Below, in pieces: positions 42,006 through 51,274 of a stretch of DNA of 64,000 nt. Position 1 is the stretch's first letter. Every line of letters begins with the position of its first letter. Under the pieces are notes generated by a model that had not been told where the DNA came from, made no database searches, and saw nothing but the letters and a program-made list of their open reading frames with translations. Made by a program: the position numbers and the translations under genes. The DNA is from Pararge aegeria (taxonomy: Eukaryota > Arthropoda > Insecta > Lepidoptera > Nymphalidae), in assembly GCF_905163445.1 (NCBI RefSeq), contig NC_053202.1, forward strand, positions 9,672,001-9,736,000, in the 5' to 3' direction.

Positions 42006-43199
42006 TTACAAAATAGGAACATTCTGAAAAAAGTTTTCAAAAGTACTAGCAACTTCTGTATCAGTAGTTACCATATTATTATTAATAATTAATTCAAAAT
42101 TTCCGTCTCGAGATTTAGTTTTCCCAGATTCATTATTAACAATTTTCCAGGTTGTTTGTATTTTGTTTTCAGATTTTACTATCCGATCTTTAATGTATAG
42201 CGACTTAGCTTGTCTACAAACATTTTTAAATGTTTTGGAGTAACTTTTTACATATTCAAGGAAAGTTGGAGTCTGATTGTATTGTTTTTCATCATATAGC
42301 TCATACAACTTATCCCTGCTTTTGTAAATGCCTATAGTCGCCCAATCACTAAACCTCATTTTTTTATTAGAATCTATGTATTTAAAATTAAATACTTTAT
42401 TAAATGCACTTTCTATTTCATTGAAAAGCGTACGATAAAGATTGTCGGGATGACAGTTTTCAAAAAAGAGAGCAGGAATTTTGGCTGATATTTCACCTTC
42501 AAATCGCGTCAGTTTACTCTGAGTTATCGGCCTGTACTTAACAATATGTTTATTTCTATTTGTACCAACAACAGTAATTTGTTGGCCACAATGATCTGAC
42601 CTTAAATTGTTTAATATCGATTTACCTAAGATATCACAGTTAAAAAAAAAATTATCTAAACAAGATGCTGAAGTTGCTGTGATTCTAGTAGGTTCATCGA
42701 AAGCATTATTGAAATTAAAGCATTTAAATAAGTTTAACAACCTAGTCGTAGTAGTATTATGTAATAAGATATCAACATTGAAATCCCCGCATACTATTAC
42801 ATTTTTAGTAGACATACACAATCGCTTAAGGACATCTTCCATTACATCCTCGAATTGGTTGAAATCACCTGAGGGGGGATGGTACACACACACTATTATA
42901 AAACGCTCCAGCTCCACACAAGACAGTTCAATTATGCGCTCCACAGAAAGACTAACTATATCTTTTCGCTCCTTACATGTTATATTATTGCGTACAAAAA
43001 TTAAGGATCCACCATGAATAGCAGTCTTTCTAAAGAACACACTTGACATTTTGAAGTTATTGATGTTAACTGCTATTTGTGCTCCAGTGAGCCAATGCTC
43101 AGTTATACACAATATGTGTATATTGAATTTTTCAACAAACAGTTCTATTTCTAATTCTTTGCCGGTGAAGCTCTGTATGTTTTGATGTACAATGTTCAT
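42006..43199 (-). CDS. CR1-like ORF2, endonuclease part
   Basis: This is the exonuclease-endonuclease-phosphatase domain that nicks target DNA to prime reverse transcription. In the 397-codon frame, HQNIQS (residue 5), TEHWL (33), VYHPPSGD (105), GDFNVD (138), LDNFFF (181) and SDH (201-203) are in the expected order, covering the metal-binding Glu, catalytic Asp/Asn and terminal Asp-His. The start at 43199 is 29 bases after the ORF1 stop, so ORF2 would need reinitiation or a similar mechanism. Residues after ~240 form the linker. The frame ends at a TAA (42006-42008) that is premature, because the same frame stays open and continues into the reverse transcriptase. Confidence 0.85.
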   Translation of the reverse strand: MNIVHQNIQSFTGKELEIELFVEKFNIHILCITEHWLTGAQIAVNINNFKMSSVFFRKTAIHGGSLIFVRNNITCKERKDIVSLSVERIIELSCVELERFIIVCVYHPPSGDFNQFEDVMEDVLKRLCMSTKNVIVCGDFNVDILLHNTTTTRLLNLFKCFNFNNAFDEPTRITATSASCLDNFFFNCDILGKSILNNLRSDHCGQQITVVGTNRNKHIVKYRPITQSKLTRFEGEISAKIPALFFENCHPDNLYRTLFNEIESAFNKVFNFKYIDSNKKMRFSDWATIGIYKSRDKLYELYDEKQYNQTPTFLEYVKSYSKTFKNVCRQAKSLYIKDRIVKSENKIQTTWKIVNNESGKTKSRDGNFELIINNNMVTTDTEVASTFENFFQNVPIL

Positions 43200-43228
43200 A
43201 TTACAGAGCTTCCCCGTTGTCTCACTGT

Positions 43229-44260
43229 CTAGTTTAAATAACTATTTGAATTAATTATAGTACTAGAACAAGTACTAGGGTCAATATTAGAAATATTGGT
43301 GGTACTTGAAGTACGATATGTAGAGGTGTCAATAGACTTAGTTACAATACTTGTAACAGTATCATTTAAGTTGTAAGCTAGTAAAGATGCCAAGTGATGC
43401 TTACTTTTCTTAGATAAAATTAAACTATCTCTAGACAATAGGGATGACATGGATTTATTGATGTCAAAATAAAAAACTGCGTCACTATGACGGCATGTCA
43501 GGTTATAAATTAATAAATTTAAATTATAAATATGTTCATTCTGCTTTGAACTAAATGTGCCACAGTAAGGAAAGGCACACATAACGAATTTACATTGAGT
43601 TTTACTATGTAAAGCTAGTAATTTATCAATGCATCTTATAATTTGATGCTTTTTGACATTCAAACTGTCTCCTATTAAGAGAACAACATTTTTATTTACA
43701 TCTAAATAGTCACTATTCAAACTTTTAATAAGATAATCTAAACTAGCCCCCGGTGAACATCTATTAGTCACTGAGTGATCAAGGTAATGGTTCATAATAG
43801 GTCCAAAACCTTTACCTAACGTGTCGGAAAATATAATTGTCTGTTTTTTAGGCATACTTTTTAATAAAGGTGAAGGGTCTGGTATGACAGTTGTGCACTG
43901 CTCCAGGCATGTTTCTAATTGGTTGGAAGATACTGTATCACATAATTTTAGGTTAGTCATAGGTATCTCATGAGTACAGTTACATTTATTTGCTAAAGAC
44001 TCAAAGCGAGCCATGTTGTAGGTACCTAGGGCTAACAACTCATCAGCTGCCAGAATTTGTTCATCAATCTGCCTTTGTGATAGCTCATATTTAATGGTTA
44101 CAGTTTTAAGTGAGTCCTCCAATTGTTTAATTACATCATTGAGGCTTTGAATTTCACTTTCATAGTTTTCTCTACTTCTCTGAGAGGATAATGAAAGGGT
44201 GTTTAATTTATTTACTAAAACTGAGCGTTCCTTTCTTAATACCAGGTTTTTTGTGCCAGC
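43229..44260 (-). CDS. CR1-like ORF1, SGNH-esterase-like part
   Basis: Numbered from codon TTG at 44122, KQTIIFSDTLGKGF (residues 93-106) resembles the first SGNH/GDSL block with SD in place of GDS. NVVLLIGDSLNVKK (145-158) fits a later block, and FVMCAFPYCGTF lies further on. Esterase-like domains of this kind are known in ORF1 of CR1 and L2 LINEs. The open frame extends upstream of 44122 to about 44260 with a coiled-coil-like segment (NKLNTLSLSSQRSRENYESE), so no methionine marks its start. It is probably the second half of one ORF1 protein, separated from the segment at 44236-44877 by a frameshift at or near the T8 tract (44267-44274). The esterase call is by motif pattern only. Confidence 0.65.
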   Translation of the reverse strand, partial: AGTKNLVLRKERSVLVNKLNTLSLSSQRSRENYESEIQSLNDVIKQLEDSLKTVTIKYELSQRQIDEQILAADELLALGTYNMARFESLANKCNCTHEIPMTNLKLCDTVSSNQLETCLEQCTTVIPDPSPLLKSMPKKQTIIFSDTLGKGFGPIMNHYLDHSVTNRCSPGASLDYLIKSLNSDYLDVNKNVVLLIGDSLNVKKHQIIRCIDKLLALHSKTQCKFVMCAFPYCGTFSSKQNEHIYNLNLLIYNLTCRHSDAVFYFDINKSMSSLLSRDSLILSKKSKHHLASLLAYNLNDTVTSIVTKSIDTSTYRTSSTTNISNIDPSTCSSTIINSNSYLN

Positions 44261-44877
44261 CCTTTGTTTTTTTTAATTAAAGTTTGAGTTTTTTTAATTA
44301 TTTTACTTATTTTAATGTATTTTTTTATTTTGTTATGGCTATTTAAATAGGAACAGGAATGTTGCTGAGGCTTGGGGTTTTTAATACAAGGACTATCACA
44401 GGTCAGATCGATACACATTGGCATTGTTGAGGATGAAGCAACAAGTTCATCGTACAGATTATTTGTTGATAGTATTTCAGCACTGTGTAATTGTGACTGA
44501 AGGTCATTGATTGTTGAACATGCCCTACTTAATTCACCCTCCAACATAGAAATTTTCCCTAGAGCTTCTTCATAGGTTGATATGCATTGTTCAAATGAGC
44601 TGACTGCCTTCTGGAGTTGGTCGCGCTCCTCTATGACCAGATTGTGTGCACTGTTTAACTCTGCTAGTTCACCTTTCAGTTGGGAGTTCTTGGCTATAAT
44701 TGCTCTCAGTTCAACTTCACTGTCATCTTGTTCCCTCACCAAGTCAGCATTTACTTGTTTGAGTGACTTGAGTTCACGGAGGGCATTCTTTAGTTTCAAT
44801 TGCTCTTCCAATGCAGCCGCTCTTCTGGTTAACATTGGAGGAGCCATTTTATAGAACTTGTCTCTGAAACACACCAA
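44236..44877 (-). CDS. CR1-like ORF1, coiled-coil part
   Basis: A 213-codon frame starting MVCFRDKFYKMAPPML, with a second ATG at codon 11 that may be the true start. Residues ~20-130 show a strong heptad pattern rich in Leu, Glu and Lys (for example ALEEQLKLKNALRELKSLKQ), then a Ser/Cys-rich linker (MPMCIDLTCDSPC) and a Lys-rich segment. This is the layout of LINE ORF1 proteins that multimerise and bind RNA. It ends at 44236, where the frame is broken; the remaining ORF1 continues in another frame to 43229. Confidence 0.7.
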   Translation of the reverse strand: MVCFRDKFYKMAPPMLTRRAAALEEQLKLKNALRELKSLKQVNADLVREQDDSEVELRAIIAKNSQLKGELAELNSAHNLVIEERDQLQKAVSSFEQCISTYEEALGKISMLEGELSRACSTINDLQSQLHSAEILSTNNLYDELVASSSTMPMCIDLTCDSPCIKNPKPQQHSCSYLNSHNKIKKYIKISKIIKKTQTLIKKNKGLAQKTWY

Positions 44878-45619
44878 ACAGTGTATGTAAGTGAAGGAAA
44901 ATAGATGACCTACAGAAGAGAGAGACCAAAGGAATAAAAGTAGGATTCAAATTATTATTAAACAGAGTAATATTAAAGATCTGATTAGAAATATAAAAAC
45001 ATACTAGTTTGGCATATCCAACAGTTACAAATACTATTTTTTGCGCTGACTATTGAAGTTATTTCTAAAATGTATTAATTACTAAAGTAGATTACTAGAA
45101 CAGTGACCTATGTCATAAGGTGTGCATGAGTAGATGCTGTAAATGTTGTCTGAGACAGTTTCAATAATTCTTTTTCTTCACTTCCACAAATCCGTCAAGT
45201 AAAGCAAGAATGATTTTGTCAGAGTGTATATAGGGACGTGTCTCGTGATCAACGAGAATGTACTGTGTAGGGAGTAATGTATTTAATAGCTAGCGGGATA
45301 TTATAGCGTGATAACAGAGAACGATAAAGAAAATAAAAGCAATACTCCCCAGTAAAATCCTTTGAACGTAAATCATACGTCGTTACAGACGTTGGATTTT
45401 GAATTCTCGCCGAACGAACCTCCTGTCACATGGATAGTTCGCTTTTTGTGCTCGCTGAGTTGATTACACTTTTTATGACTATTTATCTAATGAACAAACA
45501 CTTATTTACAAATAATTTACACAGTTTTACGAATATTAATACTAAAATTAAAACTTAAATTATAAATAAAATACGAGCAGCTGATTATACGACATGTCAG
45601 CTTGACAGCGACCACAGAC
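44878..45619 (-). promoter_or_regulatory. 5' UTR of the CR1-like LINE
   Basis: ~740 bases without a frame, between the ORF1 start and the right-hand minisatellite array. LINE 5' UTRs carry the internal promoter. No specific motif was recognised here. The right edge is placed where minisatellite text resumes (TTTAGTATTATCG). Confidence 0.55.
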
Positions 45620-46390
45620 TTTTAGTATTATCGTTTAGCGCTCAACGTTGCGCTAGGGTTGACGTCATTGCGCATATATTTAGTATTATCGTTTAGCGCT
45701 CACCGTTGCGCCAGGGTTGACGTCTTTGCGCATATATTTAGTATTATCGTTTAGCGTTCACCGTTGCGCCAGGGTTGACGTCTTTGCGCATAAATTTAGT
45801 ATTATCGTTTAGCGCTCACCGTTGCGCCAGGGTTGACGTCTTTGCGCATATATTTAGTATTATCGTTTAGCGCTCACCGTTGCGCCAGGGTTGACATCTT
45901 TGCGCATATATGTAGTATTATCGTTTAGCGCTCACCGTTGCGCCAGGGTTGACGTCTTTGCGCATATATTTAGTATTATCGTTTAGCGCTCACCGTTGCG
46001 CCAGGGTTGACATCTTTGCGCATATATTTAGTATTATCGTTTAGCGCTCACCGTTGCGCCAGGGTTGACGTCTTTGCGCATATATTTAGTATTATCGTTT
46101 AGCGCTCACCGTAGCGCCAGGGTTGACATCTTTGCGCATATATTTAGTATTATCGTTTAGCGCTCACCGTTGCGCCAGGGTTGACGTCTTTGCGCATATA
46201 TTTAGTATTATCGTTTAGCGCTCACCGTTGCGCCAGGGTTGACGTCTTTGCGCATATATTTAGTATTATCGTTTAGCGCTCACCGTTGCGCCAGGGTTGA
46301 CATCTTTGCGCATATATTTAGTATTATCGTTTAGCGCTCACCGTTGCGCCAGGGTTGACGTCTTTGCGCATATATTTAGTATTATCGTTT
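45620..46390. repeat. 58-bp minisatellite, right array (~13 copies)
   Basis: Same unit as 39841-40166. The first unit next to the LINE is the most diverged (CTCAACGTTGCGCTAGGG, GACGTCATTG). The others are nearly identical. A GACGTC/GACATC variant alternates over several consecutive units, suggesting 116-bp dimers as a unit of expansion. It ends in ...TATTATCGTTT at 46390. Confidence 0.95.
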
Positions 46391-46428
46391 GTTTTGTGAA
46401 CCTCACTTTCTATTTTATTCCATTTATA

Positions 46429-46698
46429 ATAAATAAACAATAATAAATATACTACGACAATACACACATCGCAATGTAGTTCCAAAGTAAGCGTAGCTTG
46501 TGTTATGGGTACTAAGATAACTGATGAATAATTTTATGAATAATATATTACATATTACATAAATATATATTACATAAACCGATATTACAGATAAACACCC
46601 AGACACTGAAAAACATTGATGTTCATCACACAAACATTGTCCAGTTGTGGGAATCTAACCAGAAAGCAGGGTCGCTGCCCACTGCGCCAATCAGCCGC
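46429..46698 (-). mobile_element. SINE A copy
   Basis: Minus-strand copy with a (TAAA)n-like tail, ACTACGACAATACACACATC, the body and head GCGCCAATCAGCCGCC. A local AT-rich insertion around 46540-46575 extends the body, and part of the B-box region is deleted (ATCTAACCAGAAAGCAGG). Confidence 0.85.
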
Positions 46699-46975
46699 CT
46701 TAGCAGTTATTGCGTGTTCGGAGTTCCGCGGTTTTCTTGCTGATGTTCTTTCTGCAGCAAGTAGTTCCCAATAATTTTAGCCGCTTCAATGGAAACACAT
46801 CCTTAGCGTAGGTAAACCGAATGCTGCACTTGCGTACTCACAATCGGCTTTTAGATGCCTCCCATCGACCTCGAGAGCAGTAAGCTGCTTAGAGAAAATG
46901 GCCGCTATTTTTACAAGAAGTAGGTTCTCGTTAATGCAACGTGGAGCTTTTAAAGTTTATACTAAATCATAATAA

Positions 46976-47683
46976 CTAGCTGACCCGTGCAACTTCGTCT
47001 GCACCAAATCGGTTATTACCGGAAAACACGAATAAATAATTTATCGCCCCCGTAACCTCCCTCTATATACTAAATTTCATGAAAATCGTTGGAGCCGATT
47101 CCGAGATTACAATTATATATCCCTACTTCCCTATCCCTACTTCCCTACTTTCCTACTTCCCTACTTCCCTACTTCCCTACTTATATTATAAATGTCAATG
47201 TAAGTTTGTTTGTTACGCGTTCACGCAAAAACTACTTAACCAATCGTCATGAAACTTTGTATACATATTCTTGGTAGTGTTAGAAGTAATATAGAATACT
47301 CTTTATCCCGACATCCCTCGGGCGGCAAACTCTGTTCCTTTGGGAGAGGGAATGAAAGTGTTTGACGATTTTACACCATAACTCAGACAAATTATAACCG
47401 ATTTAAATAATTATTTTTGTTCTATAGAGGTTATAATATGTGTTTAATTTTGCCCAAACTTTGTGTAGATCTGATGAATGTGGTTGGAGATAGAGGACAG
47501 AACTCCTCAGCGGACAGCAGCAAACCCCTCATTTAAGGCTTAGAGATACTGAATAATTGAAATTTTTTTAGAACTACAACTAAATTGAATGCCACATCAA
47601 AAAACAAAATCAAACGCTGACGAAGTCGAGGGCAATAGCTAGTATTATATATATACAAGAATTGCTCGTTTAAAGATATAAGA
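46976..47683 (-). mobile_element. Non-autonomous Helitron, interrupted
   Basis: Minus-strand relative of 16008-16213: 3' end CTAG at 46976-46979 with GACCCGTGCAACTTCGTCTG next to it, and TC start at 47683. The element is split at its internal (AT)n by another Helitron (47120-47642). Without the insert it would be ~185 bp. Confidence 0.8.
47120..47642 (+). mobile_element. Non-autonomous Helitron nested in a Helitron, 523 bp
   Basis: Starts A|TCCCTACTTCCC with a (CCCTACTT)n stretch and ends CTAG|T at 47639-47642, after a GACGAAGTCGAGGGCAATAG hairpin region. The interior contains TTTGTTTGTTACGCGTTCAC and CTCAGCGGACAGCAGCAAAC, shared with 58035-58493. Confidence 0.82.
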
Positions 47684-47704
47684 TACCAACCTAGTACATA
47701 GTAC

Positions 47705-47732
47705 CTTAGTAGTACTCTCTCGTACTACTAAG
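47705..47732. repeat. Hairpin, 11-bp perfect stem
   Basis: CTTAGTAGTAC pairs with GTACTACTAAG around TCTCTC, within a run of TACTACT-like words (47690-47785). Confidence 0.7.
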
Positions 47733-47799
47733 TACTACTATTACTACTGCTAAGTCTCGTACTACTACTCTCTCTCTAGTAGCTTAGAAGTAGCTCGTC

Positions 47800-48035
47800 T
47801 GGGTAAGGACTACAGAGCTTATTTCTGACGCCAAGCAGAGAGAAGCTTTTTGAATTTAAGCAAATAAAATATCACATGTCATAACAGTGAAAGCGTGAGG
47901 AAACCTACATGTCTTGAGAGTTCTTAAACCTCTCAAAGGCGTGTGAAGTACCGATACGTTACATCGTGGTGGGATACGGATCAAACCCTTCTCATACTGA
48001 GAGAGATAGGCAGGTAATGGGTCGAAAATGATGAT
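47800..48035 (+). mobile_element. SINE B, diverged copy
   Basis: AAATAAAATATCACATG, CAGTGAAAGCGTGAGGAAAC, CTCAAAGGCGTGTGAAGT and GGTAATGGGTCGAAAATGAT follow SINE B order. The head is too eroded to show an A or B box. Confidence 0.6.
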
Positions 48036-48044
48036 TAATTCATC

Positions 48045-48105
48045 AACATCATCATCATCATATCAACCGATAGACGTAAACGCTGGATATAGGTCTTTTG
48101 TAGGT
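48045..48105 (-). repeat. RTE-like LINE 3' end fragment
   Basis: (ATC)n, ATCAACCGATAGACGTAAAC and GGATATAGGTCTTTTGTAGG. Confidence 0.65.
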
Positions 48106-48505
48106 TCAGGTTAAAGAATCATTTACATTTTCACTTACAGAGAAATCATATTGAACTTATATTATTTGGTTAGCAATCATTTATTTTAAACTTATTATTA
48201 AGGTAAACATTTTTTAAAGATTTACCCTCAGATACTTCGGTCACCGTATGTTGCGAAATGCAAAGTCGTACACACGTTACAACTGAGATAGTAGATTTTT
48301 TAGTTTGCGTATAAAAAATTTAAACGACTTCGCATTTTTCACTTCCGTGGGTTATTTATTGTAGAGTTGTACTCCTTCAAATTTCACATTTCTTCGCCCG
48401 AGGCAGGTTCTAAGACGTGGAAGTAAAATATAGTCTCCTCTACGACTGATTCTACTTTGCACTTGGTGTATTTTTGTAAATGTGATGTGTGAATGAATGG
48501 ATTTG

Positions 48506-48795
48506 TTAAGAATTTTTGTTATTAATACGCAAGTACAGTATGTTCAAAAGTTTTGTGTTTTTGTATAATTTAGCTATAGGTGTTAAGTAGTCATAATTAA
48601 ATAACATTTTAATCATTTTGTTTTGTGTAATTTGTAGGTCTTTTAGATGAGTCTTTGGTGCAAAACCAAAAAATTCAATGAAATATAGTAGATGTGGTTT
48701 TACCAAGGAGTTGTATATTAACTTACGTACTCGATGGGGAAGGCAGTGCACTATATTTCCTAGTGATCCCATCAATGAAGAAAGTTTATTTTTAG
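48506..48795 (-). pseudogene. LINE reverse transcriptase carboxyl fragment
   Basis: The minus-strand frame contains KKLSSLMGSLGNIV-like text, LPHRVRKLIYNSLVKPHLLY, FFGFAPKTHLKDLQITQNKM and IKMLFNYDYLTPIAKLY before the stop at 48506. 'R..Y.SL..P...Y....WG.......L...Q...I' is the thumb region typical of Jockey/CR1-group LINEs. It is a different family from the CR1-like element at 40167. The upstream part of the open frame (to 48874) belongs to neighbouring repeats. Confidence 0.65.
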
Positions 48796-49250
48796 GTTCC
48801 AAATTCCACGGTTTTGAGCCGCTTGGGTCCAGCGGCACAAATCCGTGGAAATTCCTTAAAAGCCGGCAACGCATCGGTGGCTCCTCTGGTGCTGCAGATT
48901 TTTATGGGTGGTGGTGATCACTTAACATCAGGTGAACCACTTGCTCGTTTGCCCGCTTTTAAGATTTAAAAAAGCGGCTACCTGACGCGCTTAATGTCGT
49001 CTGTCCACCTCGTCGACCAACGCAGCGCTTACCAGTTGCCATTTTGGCACCTTGGGACCCCATCCATCCTTTCTCCGAGCTATGAGCCCACCCATTGCCA
49101 CTTCAGCTTCGCAACTCTTTGAGCTATGTCGGTAACTCTGGTTCTTCTACACATCTCTTCATTTCTGATTTGATCCCGTAAAGATACTCCGAGCTTAGCT
49201 CTCTCCATCGCCCGCTGAGCGACTCTGAGCTGCTTATGAGACCCATAATA
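48796..49250 (-). pseudogene. RTE-like LINE 3' region, interrupted
   Basis: TTCCAAATTCCACGGTTTTG and TTGGGTCCAGCGGC at the left continue after an insert with TAATGTCGTCTGTCCACCTC, CAACGCAGCGCTTACCAG and the long block TTTCTCCGAGCTATGAGCCC to GCGACTCTGAGCTGCTTATG. The minus strand encodes the end of an RTE-like ORF2, as at 22015 and 57710. The insert occupies 48837-48972. Confidence 0.7.
48837..48972 (+). mobile_element. Short retroposon with poly-A end and 6-bp target duplication
   Basis: AGCGGC lies at 48831-48836 and again at 48973-48978. Between them are ACAAATCCGTGG, GCCGGCAACGCATCGGTGGC, GGTGGTGATCACTTAACATC and AGGTGAACCACTTGCTCG, ending TTTAAAAAA. The 3' part is a well-known lepidopteran LINE/SINE 3' end. 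The A-tail and duplication indicate target-primed insertion. Confidence 0.75.
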
Positions 49251-49292
49251 ATTATTTAATTTATATTTTATTCTATGATTTTATTTCCCTGA

Positions 49293-49533
49293 TAAATAAA
49301 TACAAATAAATATACTACGACAATACACACATCGCCCCCTAGCCCCAAAGTAAGCGTAGCTTTTGTTATGGTTACTAAGATTACGGATGAATATTTTTGT
49401 GAATAATATACATAAATGCTTATAATATAAACACCCAGACACTAAAAACATTCATTTTCATTCTGGGAATCGAACCCACCTTTCAGCCTTAGACTCAGAA
49501 AGCAGGGTCGCTGCTCACTGCACCAGTCGGCCT
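49293..49533 (-). mobile_element. SINE A copy
   Basis: Minus-strand tail (AAAT)n, ACTACGACAATACACACATC, the body and GCACCAGTCGGCC. Small deletions in the body. Confidence 0.85.
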
Positions 49534-49539
49534 TCAAAT

Positions 49540-51025
49540 AAAATTTATTTGTTATCATGCGAAAGAATTAAGTATTACTTCTTTTTACGCGCGTATCATA
49601 TTATATGCAACGTGTGTAACTTCCATAATATATAAATAATAAAATATATTAAGCCAGCTCCCCATACAAACGGTGCATGTAAAAGTTACGTCTCAAAAGT
49701 GAAAAAACATTTTTAAAATAAAACCACCTCACTCAATCCACTTCATAGACGGTTAGGCTCAATGTATTACAATCAAGACGAATGCTACCAAATCCATTCT
49801 CATTCACTCTTTAGGGGTAAGATACGTTTTCCATTCACTCCTTAGAGGCACATATATATATTCAGCAATTTATTTGAACCGCCTTCTATTAATCTAGGGA
49901 AAGGAGATGGAATATTTCAGTCACTCAAACACTTGGGGCAACGTATTTAAAACTATTAAAGGTTTAAATGATTGGAATTGAATTGAATAACTCAATTGAA
50001 TCCGAAAGTACATGTTTTCAATTGACTACCAAATAATACTATACTATTTTTTTTAATAATAACATTTGTTTTATACTATTTGGCGCAACTGCTGAACCAA
50101 TTTTAACGTTATTTATATATTACCTACTAGTTCTTTTCAGCAGTTTCACTTTCGTAAACTTTAGGGTATGGTTCCTTACCCATAGACGTTAACTCCTCTC
50201 CCGTACGTATTTTAATTTATTTTTTTAATTAGCACATTTGATTTGTAGTATATATCTATGTTTGGCGCAAGTGCTGGACAAATTATAACGTAATTAAGGT
50301 CAGACATAGAATGCATCCTGCAGACGGACAAATAATAAAATTATTTTATTATTGCAATAATAAAAAAAGCTTATAGGAAAGTGAACGTAGCGGCCACATT
50401 GCTTTTAGGGCGCGTTTTAATCTGCAACGTTCTGTAATTTAATTCGATCCTGTAATGCTCTAAATACATTGCTTAAAGTAATAAATTGACTACAAAACAT
50501 CTCTTTTTGCATCACAGATTAAAATATAGCCTTATAAAGTCAAGATAGGGAAAACGTAATTAACCTCAGTAAGTTAACAATGAGCTCAGTCGAGGTTTAG
50601 TCTGAAAGTTTATTATCTCTACAAACTTTATAGACGCACTTAAAATTCTGGTTTATTCAGAGAGAAAGAGAGAGTTAAAGAGATTTTCGTAATGGATTAA
50701 CTCGGTTAAGAATAGTCTATTTTATATAGCTGTATAAAAGGCGGAAGGTTTTGTCATAAAAATCTTTAGCAAACTGCTTTGCTTTTACTAAAAGGAAACT
50801 GTATCATATTAAAAACGACATAGTTCCTTTAAGTAATATTCAAGGTAATTTTTTAAGTAATTAATTGAAATTTAAGTAAGAAAAATTCTTAAAAAAAAAA
50901 TATTTTTAAACACTTAATTTTTAGAAAAGAATAGTTGGAGAACAAATTAAAAAAAAAATAACCAAGTCTCGACAAAAGTAGTTGATTTTGATTGCGATGC
51001 TAACGTCTGACCAGGCCTAAATTAT
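49540..51025. other. AT-rich stretch, no gene seen
   Basis: The longest stretch with no recognised element. TTTGGCGCAACTGCTGAACC-like and TTTGGCGCAAGTGCTGGACA words at 50079 and 50262 hint at an eroded duplicate of a Helitron-like interior. No protein-like frame is seen on either strand. Confidence 0.45.
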
Positions 51026-51029
51026 TATT

Positions 51030-51185
51030 TCACTTCTTTATTTGCACACTACAAGTAAAAAGAAACGAGAAAAATAAAAAAAACACAGATAGAAGCAGTT
51101 TATAAACGCAGCCTTATCGCTTAGTAGCGATCTCTGCCAGGCAACCTTAGGATAAGAAAAATAAGAGGATATCAGACCTCTCTCA
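51030..51185 (-). repeat. LINE 3' UTR motif
   Basis: Minus-strand form of the motif at 10000-10150: CTTTATTTGCACACTACAAG, GCAGCCTTATCGCTTAGTAG and CGATCTCTGCCAGGCAACCT. Confidence 0.65.
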
Positions 51186-51270
51186 TTGGAGTGTTCAGAG
51201 CATAGACCCAATCTGCTTATCTAATGTGGTTTGGTGGGCTTCAACGATTATTATCACAAGTTAGTTATAG
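51186..51270 (-). repeat. SINE C 3' fragment
   Basis: CAGAGCATAGACCCAATCTG and TGGTTTGGTGGGCTTCAACG match the SINE C body seen at 16810-16870. Diverged. Confidence 0.5.
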
Positions 51271-51274
51271 CAAC

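Larger units (their letters stand above)
40167..45619 (-). mobile_element. CR1-like LINE, near full length, inserted in the minisatellite
   Basis: The element reads on the minus strand from a ~740-bp 5' UTR (right) to a (TTTTGAA)n 3' end at 40167-40190. ORF1 pieces lie at 44877-43229 and ORF2 pieces at 43199-40347. Two ORFs, an SGNH-like domain in ORF1, an apurinic-type endonuclease and reverse transcriptase without a visible RNase H, and a short tandem-repeat 3' end all fit the CR1/L2 part of the Jockey superfamily. It replaces about three bases of a minisatellite unit (left ...GCGCAT, right TTTAGTATT...) with no clear target duplication, as is common for CR1-type insertions. Visible lesions: one frameshift in ORF1 and, in ORF2, one stop and one frameshift. 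Confidence 0.88.

Noticed and set aside
42607..43017. 136-codon frame on the plus strand opposite the LINE endonuclease
   Set aside because: Antisense shadow of ORF2. The minus-strand frame has the conserved endonuclease motifs.
39841..46390. CRISPR-like regular repeats
   Set aside because: Units are directly adjacent with no unique spacers, and the context is an animal genome. It is a minisatellite.
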